A stretch of DNA of 10,221 nt from Candidatus Bathyarchaeota archaeon (lineage in GTDB: Archaea > Thermoproteota > Bathyarchaeia > Bathyarchaeales > Bathyarchaeaceae): positions 23,130 through 33,350 of the forward strand of contig CP070749.1 in the NCBI GenBank assembly GCA_020348365.1. Reading direction: 5' to 3'. Below the pieces are notes generated by a model, which was not told the DNA's origin, made no database searches, and worked only from the letters and a program-made list of their open reading frames with translations. A program made the translations under genes and the position numbers. This document shows positions 5,878 to 10,221 of the stretch, one piece after another. How positions within the stretch are numbered: position 1 is the first letter of the stretch; each line of letters opens with the position of its first letter.

Positions 5878-6036
5878 ATGGTTAGTAAGTGCCTCACCAA
5901 GCCCTGCGCAGCATGTGGAGACAGGATAACGGGAGCAAGCTGGCACTGCCCTCAATGTAGAATCTGTTTATGTCTAAATTGTGGGATTGACCTGGAGGGG
6001 TGGAATTGCCCTGAATGCGGGACAAAACTTGAATAA
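5878..6036 (+). CDS. 52-aa double zinc-ribbon protein
   Basis: ATG at 5878 follows AGGTG (5868-5872) by five bases and opens a 52-codon frame ending in TAA at 6034-6036. Ten of its residues are cysteines. Two ribbons repeat the same pattern: C10-x2-C13-G ... W22-x-C24-P-x-C27, then C32-x2-C35-G ... W42-x-C44-P-x-C47, with extra Cys5 and Cys30. This resembles the double zinc ribbon (DZR) domains common in archaea, usually structural or involved in nucleic-acid or protein contacts. Nothing but the two ribbons fits in the chain, so it must act as a small partner protein. It lies 131 bases after the NAD kinase gene and converges on the mutase gene across 381 bases. Weak TATA-like sequences lie upstream (about 5808-5833). 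Function unknown; the regular Cys pattern makes the coding call firm. Confidence 0.8.
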   Translation: MVSKCLTKPCAACGDRITGASWHCPQCRICLCLNCGIDLEGWNCPECGTKLE

Positions 6037-6417
6037 GACGGGCATCGGCACGCGTGCATACATTTTGCCTATTTGCGGTCATAAATCCTCTTTAACCGCT
6101 TGACCCTTCTCCGCTTCCTCTCTCTCCCATTCAAGAAAATGAAACTCTCCCCTCTCTCCTCAACTCATCCAGGAATTCGGAAGCTAATAGATGTTGTGCT
6201 GAACTGTTATAGAACATTGTCCCATTTTGCATGTGTGAGTGCATAAAAAGAGGGGGAATAGGGGGGTATGATGGTTGTTTGGACTAGTCTATGCTCTTTC
6301 CCTCATCCCCGTCTGTCAACCTTTTCGTGTATGCCTCATTAATCATTTATGAACCCGCAGCGTTGCCTGTTCAGACTCGGAACCATGCGCGCAGCGCCAG
6401 TGAAGTAGCCGAGAATT
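6037..6417. other. gene-free stretch between convergent genes
   Basis: I see no convincing gene here. It contains a 10-base palindrome GCACGCGTGC (6048-6057) and a pyrimidine-rich tract on plus (6105-6128 and 6145-6160). A TATA-like TGCATAAAAAG (6239-6249) follows, then a G-rich run ending at an ATG at 6268 whose frame stops after 24 codons. Read on minus, the same A-run is a T5 tract that could end the mutase transcript. CCCCTCT near 6150 could pair with AGAGGGG at 6249-6255, enclosing about 90 bases. An unrecognised small RNA or long 3' untranslated regions are both possible. Confidence 0.4.
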
Positions 6418-8097
6418 CTAGAAGATTGTGGGTGCCTTATACTCTCCGAAGACTCCTCTCAGTACGCCGCAGATTTCTCCTAGAGAAGCATACTCCTTAG
6501 CGGCCTCAACGATTATAGGCATCAAATTCTCATTGCCCTCTGCAGCAATTCGCAACTCATCTAAGATGTCCTTGATTCTTGCATTATTCCTCCTTCTCTT
6601 CGTTGCCTCAAGCCTCTTCGTCTGCGTCTTCTCCACGGCTGGGTCAACCCGCAGAATGGGGATGCGAGTCTTTGCTTCGGTCGTGAACTCATTTACGCCC
6701 ACAACCACTGAGTCTCCGCCTTCAATCTCTTTCTGAACTCGGTATGCGCTCTCGACGATTTCCCGTTGAATGTAACCTTTTTCAATTGCTGCCACCGCGC
6801 CTCCTAGAGAGTCGATTTTGTCGATGTATTTCATCGCTTCTTCTTCTATTTGGCTTGTCAAGTATTCGATGTAGTAGGACCCTGCGAGAGGATCGATTGT
6901 GTCCGTGATGCCGCTCTCGTAGGCGATGATCTGCTGGGTTCTCAGGGCGATTCTCACTGCCTCCTCACTTGGCAGCGCGTAGGCTTCATCGAAGGAGTTC
7001 GTGTGGAGTGATTGTGTGCCTCCGAGAACCGAAGCCAAGGCCTGAAAAGCCACCCTAACAACATTGTTGTTCGGCTGCTGCGCTGTGAGGGCTACGCCTG
7101 AGGTTTGCGTGTGGAACCTCAGTAGCCATGAACGTGGATTCGCGGCTTCAAATCTCTCTCGCATGATTCTTGCCCACAGCCTTCGTGCGGCTCTGAACTT
7201 GGCAATCTCCTCAAGAAAGTTGTTGTGCGCGGCGAAGAAGAAGGATAGGCGACGGGCAAATTCGTCTAGGTCCAAGCCTTTCTCGACAGCAGCTTCCACA
7301 TATGCTATGCCATCCGCTAGGGTGAAGGCTACTTCCTGCGTGGCTGTGGCGCCTGCCTCACGGATATGATAGCCGCTGATGCTGGTAGTGTTCCATCTCG
7401 GCATGTTCTTGGAACAGTATTCAAAAATGTCTGTAACCAGTCGCATAGACGGTCTTGGAGGGAACGCATACATTCCCCGTGCTATGAACTCCTTTAGGAT
7501 GTCGTTCTGCACCGTTCCACCAAGCTTCGCTTTTGGCACTCCTTGGCTCTCACCGACTGCGATATACATGGCAAGCAGCACTGTGGCTGGGGCATTGATG
7601 GTCATGCTTGTGGTCACCTTCTCCAGGGGAATTCCATCAAATAGTATCTCCATGTCCCTTAGGGTGCTGACGCTCACCCCTGCTTTTCCCACCTCTCCCG
7701 TAGACAAGGGGTGATCACAGTCATAGCCTATTTGAGTGGGGAGATCAAAGGCGACGCTCAATCCTGTTTGTCCATGGTCCAGTAGGTACTTGAACCTTGC
7801 ATTGGTCTCTTCTGCAGACCCAAACCCCGCATATTGCCGCATCGTCCAAAGGCGGGCTCGATACATCGTTGGATATACCCCGCGGGTGAAAGGATAATCT
7901 CCTGGAAAGCCAAGGTCAGCTGCATAATCAGAAGCTTCGATGTCGAGTGGTGTATAAATCCTGTTGATGGGAATGCCGGAAGATGTGGTGAACTCCTCTC
8001 TTCGCTCCGGAAGTTTTGCAACGAAACCGGACAAGACCTTCTTCTTCCACAGCTTCCCCTTCTTCCTAATCTCGTTCAGCTTTTTCCCCTTAAACAT
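6418..8097 (-). CDS. mcmA1: methylmalonyl-CoA mutase, large (catalytic) subunit
   Basis: This B12-dependent enzyme interconverts (R)-methylmalonyl-CoA and succinyl-CoA. From the ATG at 8097 it has 559 residues and consists only of the substrate-binding TIM-barrel part. The cobalamin-binding domain with DxHxxG is absent, as usual in archaea, where it is a separate small subunit; that gene is not in this window. Key residues are Tyr89 (TMRQYAGFG), Arg207 (FIARGMY, for the CoA ester carboxylate) and Tyr243-His244 (SISGYH). These argue for methylmalonyl-CoA rather than isobutyryl- or 2-hydroxyisobutyryl-CoA. Other hallmarks are GLSVAFDLPTQIGYD, QNDILKEF, QTSGVALTAQQPNNNVVR and TQSLHTNSFDEAYALP. 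Upstream in-frame ATGs at 8112 and 8199 exist. The start at 8097 fits the family N-terminus (MFKGKKLNEI) and follows GGTGG by eight bases. Its promoter region carries two palindromes. Confidence 0.95.
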   Translation of the reverse strand: MFKGKKLNEIRKKGKLWKKKVLSGFVAKLPERREEFTTSSGIPINRIYTPLDIEASDYAADLGFPGDYPFTRGVYPTMYRARLWTMRQYAGFGSAEETNARFKYLLDHGQTGLSVAFDLPTQIGYDCDHPLSTGEVGKAGVSVSTLRDMEILFDGIPLEKVTTSMTINAPATVLLAMYIAVGESQGVPKAKLGGTVQNDILKEFIARGMYAFPPRPSMRLVTDIFEYCSKNMPRWNTTSISGYHIREAGATATQEVAFTLADGIAYVEAAVEKGLDLDEFARRLSFFFAAHNNFLEEIAKFRAARRLWARIMRERFEAANPRSWLLRFHTQTSGVALTAQQPNNNVVRVAFQALASVLGGTQSLHTNSFDEAYALPSEEAVRIALRTQQIIAYESGITDTIDPLAGSYYIEYLTSQIEEEAMKYIDKIDSLGGAVAAIEKGYIQREIVESAYRVQKEIEGGDSVVVGVNEFTTEAKTRIPILRVDPAVEKTQTKRLEATKRRRNNARIKDILDELRIAAEGNENLMPIIVEAAKEYASLGEICGVLRGVFGEYKAPTIF

Positions 8098-8110
8098 GGC
8101 AATCGCCACC

Positions 8111-8135
8111 ATAATCTCGAGACATGCGAGATTAT
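8111..8135. promoter_or_regulatory. inverted repeat over the mutase transcription start region
   Basis: Perfect nine-base arms, ATAATCTCG (8111-8119) and CGAGATTAT (8127-8135), are separated by seven bases. The element lies where transcription from the palindromic TATA at 8146-8161 should begin, and touches the alternative ATG at 8112. The size and symmetry suit a dimeric repressor operator; an mRNA hairpin in the leader is the alternative. Confidence 0.5.
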
Positions 8136-8145
8136 ATCTTGCTTC

Positions 8146-8161
8146 AACTCTATATAGAGTT
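8146..8161. promoter_or_regulatory. 16-base perfect palindrome containing a TATA box
   Basis: AACTCTATATAGAGTT is identical on both strands. Its central CTATATAG is a good archaeal TATA box. Read on minus it would place transcription start near 8127, a sensible distance before the mutase ATG at 8097. The symmetric flanks could also be an operator, so that TATA-binding protein and a regulator compete. Confidence 0.55.
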
Positions 8162-8177
8162 ATCAGCCCAGACGAAG

Positions 8178-8188
8178 AAGAATAAAAG
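8178..8188 (+). promoter_or_regulatory. TATA-like box of the kinase-methyltransferase genes
   Basis: AGGAATAAAAG-type sequence (GAATAAAAG at 8180-8188) is centred about 38 bases before ATG at 8222, giving a predicted short leader of about 12 bases. The leader ends AGTGATTTGATAA, a weak match to a ribosome binding site. Confidence 0.4.
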
Positions 8189-8221
8189 CCTTGATCCACG
8201 CCTTTCCAAGTGATTTGATAA

Positions 8222-9316
8222 ATGGGAGAGGAAAAGCCAGAGCATATTCATGAACTGCTTCAATCCCTAGAACAGGCGGAGCCGGCAGGAGATTTCAGTG
8301 TAGTGGTGATGCCAGACTTCTTCTCGGACCGCTTGGTAACCTTTGAAGGAAGCGCAAGGCAGTTCTACGACGCTATTGCCGAGGTTGCGAAGCGCAAAGG
8401 AGGCAGCATTCACGGGATCCGGCAGACCGCGTCAAGAGGCGGAAACGCAGCCAACACAGCCGCTGCCCTAGCTGCTCTCGGAGCCGAAGTCCACCCAATA
8501 ATCAGCACAGGCCCCCTCGGTCATCACCTACTCAGGCTTAACCTTGAACCTCTGGGAGTCGACCTCTCCCATGTTAAGGTCCATGGCGAAACGTCGCTGA
8601 CAACAGCTCTTGAGTTCACCAACCAGGATGAAAGAGTGAACGTGATGATGTGCGACCTTGGCTCTCTAGAAGAGTTTGGACCTGACAATCTAACTCCTGA
8701 AGATCTTCAGCTTCTGCAGGAAGCCAATTACGTATGCGTTTTTGATTGGGCGGGAACTCGAAGGTGGGGCACCGAGTTGGCTGAGAAGGTATTCAGCCAC
8801 GTCAAGAAGGAGGGAAAGGGCAAAGCATACTATGACACATCTGACCCAAGCCCCAAGAAGAATGAGGTTCCCACACTTATGAAGAAAGTTCTTTTGAGCG
8901 ATATCATCGACGTGCTCAGCGTCAACGAGAACGAGGCCAGCTGCTACGCATCCCACCTGAGCAACAAAGTGAAACCCCCCCAGCAAACTCTGAAAACAAG
9001 CAAGTCTGCAGCAGAGTGCGCAAGAATCTTGGCGAATAGGCTCTCAGCCCGAATAGACCTTCACACAACCGCCTTCAGCGGATCTTTCACGGGAAAGGCC
9101 GAGGTCACTGTGCCAGCTTTCAACGTCTCTATTTCGCGGGTTACTGGTGCAGGAGACGCCTGGAATGCGGGAAACATCTTTGGTGACGCTCTCAGACTCT
9201 CAGACTCCTGCAGGTTGACCTTGGCAAACGCCGTTGCAGCATACTACATTTCAAGCGGGACAGGAGAGCATCCTACGCTACCCGATTTAATGGATTTCCT
9301 CTCCAAACAAAGATGA
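8222..9316 (+). CDS. PfkB-family carbohydrate/nucleoside kinase
   Basis: PfkB (ribokinase-like) enzymes phosphorylate a sugar or nucleoside hydroxyl with ATP or another phosphoryl donor. The 364-residue protein shows both family signatures. The N-terminal one is RGGNAANTAAALAALGAEV (72-90), with the substrate-binding Gly-Gly-Asn. The C-terminal one is RVTGAGDAWNAGN (306-318), whose Asp312 is the expected catalytic base and whose Gly-Ala-Gly forms the anion hole. NENE at 235-238 corresponds to the Mg/phosphate-binding NxxE motif. Asp32 (MPDFFSD) sits where the family usually contacts substrate hydroxyls. The length is slightly above the usual 300-330 because of about 25 extra N-terminal residues and a polar insert near 246-262. 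Substrate unknown: ribose, fructose derivative or nucleoside are all possible. It diverges from the mutase gene and precedes a methyltransferase by 40 bases. Confidence 0.92.
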   Translation: MGEEKPEHIHELLQSLEQAEPAGDFSVVVMPDFFSDRLVTFEGSARQFYDAIAEVAKRKGGSIHGIRQTASRGGNAANTAAALAALGAEVHPIISTGPLGHHLLRLNLEPLGVDLSHVKVHGETSLTTALEFTNQDERVNVMMCDLGSLEEFGPDNLTPEDLQLLQEANYVCVFDWAGTRRWGTELAEKVFSHVKKEGKGKAYYDTSDPSPKKNEVPTLMKKVLLSDIIDVLSVNENEASCYASHLSNKVKPPQQTLKTSKSAAECARILANRLSARIDLHTTAFSGSFTGKAEVTVPAFNVSISRVTGAGDAWNAGNIFGDALRLSDSCRLTLANAVAAYYISSGTGEHPTLPDLMDFLSKQR

Positions 9317-9356
9317 AGATGGTTAGATGGGCGTCTCAGGTTGAGGCTGAAGCGTC

Positions 9357-9986
9357 ATGGTTGAATGGGACCAGATACTGCTGAACAAGGATTATCATCT
9401 AGAATACCCGGATGAGATGGTTGTCAGCCTTGCTTCCATTCTAGAAGAGAGGAGAGCAGAACGGGTCTTGGATCTGGGATGTGGGGCGGGGAGACACTTG
9501 CTGTATCTTGCAGAGAATGGCTTCGAAGCGTATGGTGCTGACATCTCGAAGACGGGTCTGACACTGACAAGGAAGAGGCTGGAAAGCATGAGGTTGGAGG
9601 CTGAAATCAAGAGATGCGACATGAAATCAATGCCTTACATCAACTCCTGCTTCGACGCCGTCATATGCGTACGGACCATTTATCATCAGAGACTGAAGGA
9701 TATTCAACTGACCATTTCAGAAATCCATAGGGTGCTGAGGAGGAGGGGCTTGCTCCTGGCGAACTTCCACTCAAAGCGGAGTAGCAGATACGGTACAGGA
9801 ATAAGGGCAGAGGAAGATACATTCATACATGAAGACGGTCCAGAGAAGGGGATCCTCCACCACTTCTTCAATGAAGAGGAAATACGGGAGTTGCTGATGA
9901 ACTTCGAAGTCAACCTTGAGGCCAGGGAAAAGAAGATTGGCGCTTATCTGCAGAGCCTCTTAATTGTACTGGCAGAGAAGACCTAG
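9357..9986 (+). CDS. class I SAM-dependent methyltransferase
   Basis: The 209-residue protein has the Rossmann-like methyltransferase fold. Motif I is VLDLGCGAGRHLLYLAENG (37-55), binding S-adenosylmethionine. Acidic Asp62 (GADIS) contacts the ribose, CDM at 87-89 is near the adenine, and FDAVICVRTIYH (99-110) holds motif IV and post-IV. HRVLRRRGLLLANFH (124-138) is the typical strand-5 region. The YHQ after motif IV and the later HHFFNEEEI resemble small-molecule methyltransferases such as those in the UbiE/Methyltransf_11/25 group, but the substrate is not readable. GAGGCTGA at 9343-9350 gives a ribosome binding site six bases before ATG. The 40-base gap to the kinase gene suggests co-transcription; a functional link to the kinase is not established. 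Confidence 0.9.
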   Translation: MVEWDQILLNKDYHLEYPDEMVVSLASILEERRAERVLDLGCGAGRHLLYLAENGFEAYGADISKTGLTLTRKRLESMRLEAEIKRCDMKSMPYINSCFDAVICVRTIYHQRLKDIQLTISEIHRVLRRRGLLLANFHSKRSSRYGTGIRAEEDTFIHEDGPEKGILHHFFNEEEIRELLMNFEVNLEAREKKIGAYLQSLLIVLAEKT

Positions 9987-9988
9987 CA

Positions 9989-10004
9989 CGCGCGCGGTTC
10001 ACTT
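9989..10004 (+). repeat. GC-rich intergenic repeat, copy 2
   Basis: CGCGCGCGGTTCACTT starts three bases after the methyltransferase stop and matches the copy at 5767-5782 at 15 of 16 positions. Both copies follow stop codons directly, so a role at transcript ends is possible. Confidence 0.45.
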
Positions 10005-10017
10005 GGTTATCAGGAGA

Positions 10018-10046
10018 GGGGGAGGTTCTACCTAAAAGCTATAAAT
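10018..10046 (+). promoter_or_regulatory. ribosome-binding-like tract and TATA box before the hexomutase gene
   Basis: GGGGGAGGT (10018-10026) is a strong purine tract but lies 18 bases from ATG at 10045, too far for normal use. A TATA-like GCTATAAAT (10038-10046) sits directly on that ATG. If this is the promoter, the protein would start further in, perhaps at GTG 10081. Confidence 0.35.
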
Positions 10047-10221
10047 GAATATGATTGATTCTGAAGTGCTGGCGAGAACAGTGGGTCAAAGCCTTTTCGG
10101 CACGTCTGGAATTCGGGGCGTCTTCAATATTGATGTAACTCCGAAACTGGCTGTTGAAGTGGGATTAGCATTAGCAACACACACGAACGGTGGGGAAATC
10201 GTCATTGGCCATGATACACGC
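10045..10221 (+). CDS. phosphohexomutase (GlmM / phosphomannomutase type), N-terminal part
   Basis: The frame runs off the window after 59 codons. The family opening LFGTSGIRGVFN (18-29) is diagnostic for alpha-D-phosphohexomutases, and VIGHDTR at the end of the window continues the first domain. These enzymes move a phosphate between C1 and C6 of glucosamine, mannose or glucose. The active-site serine loop and the metal loop lie beyond the window, so the substrate class is open. Archaeal members usually start two to four residues before LFGT. The in-frame GTG at 10081 would fit that, leaving the ATG at 10045 as the longer alternative given here. Confidence 0.9.
   Translation, partial: MNMIDSEVLARTVGQSLFGTSGIRGVFNIDVTPKLAVEVGLALATHTNGGEIVIGHDTR

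Noticed and set aside
6268..6342. 24-codon frame, and a possible C/D box RNA beginning ATGATGG
   Set aside because: The peptide has no features, and no D box (CTGA) follows within a suitable distance.
6291..6500. 69-codon plus-strand frame overlapping the mutase C-terminus
   Set aside because: No ribosome binding site, low-complexity Arg/Ser content, and part of it is antisense to the conserved mutase.
8098..8199. Longer mutase start at 8199
   Set aside because: It would translate through both palindromes and the TATA box, and adds 34 residues not expected in the family.
1..10221. CRISPR array, tRNA, rRNA, insertion sequence or phage genes
   Set aside because: No regularly spaced repeats, no tRNA-like cloverleaf that I could fold by eye, and no transposase or integrase motif was found.

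Overview
The window looks like part of a chromosome from an anaerobic archaeon. Three things point that way: ribosome binding sites matching GGAGGTGA, TATA-like boxes about 25-30 bases before several starts, and an archaeal-type gene set. That set comprises a COG3199-type NAD kinase, a flavodiiron protein, a stand-alone large subunit of methylmalonyl-CoA mutase, a GlmM/phosphomannomutase-type enzyme and several tiny Cys-rich proteins. A TACK lineage such as Bathyarchaeia is plausible from overall feel, but I cannot prove this from the sequence. No rRNA, tRNA, CRISPR array, transposase or phage gene is visible.

Layout. (1) 1-2168, plus strand, a redox cluster: the end of a 4Fe-4S ferredoxin-type protein, a possible 18-codon leader ORF, a 78-aa eight-cysteine protein starting with TTG, and a complete flavodiiron protein. 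(2) 2336-3405, plus strand, small genes of unknown function: a 57-aa charged protein, a four-helix membrane protein built from two tandem copies of one unit (its start codon is unclear), and a 69-aa Cys/His-rich protein that appears leaderless. (3) 3411-5746, a divergent pair: a zinc-dependent threonine-dehydrogenase-like enzyme on minus and an ATP-NAD kinase on plus. (4) 5878-6036, a 52-aa double zinc ribbon, followed by 381 bases without a convincing gene. (5) 6418-8097 on minus, methylmalonyl-CoA mutase large subunit, divergent from (6) 8222-9986 on plus, a PfkB-family sugar/nucleoside kinase and a class I SAM methyltransferase. The intergenic space between them holds two near-adjacent perfect palindromic elements. 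(7) 10045 to the end, the start of a phosphohexomutase running off the window.

How the genes may work together. The first cluster fits oxygen or NO detoxification: ferredoxin and Cys-rich electron carriers or zinc proteins beside the flavodiiron reductase. The NAD kinase makes NADP(H), and the dehydrogenase divergent from it has lost the acidic residue that normally selects NAD over NADP, so the pairing may be functional. The mutase interconverts methylmalonyl-CoA and succinyl-CoA, but its B12-binding small subunit, epimerase and chaperone are not in this window. The rest are ordinary metabolic genes with unknown substrates.

The least explained parts are the small Cys-rich proteins (four across 10 kb, counting the 52-aa protein that is easy to miss), the duplicated membrane protein with its odd start, and the palindromes over the mutase promoter.
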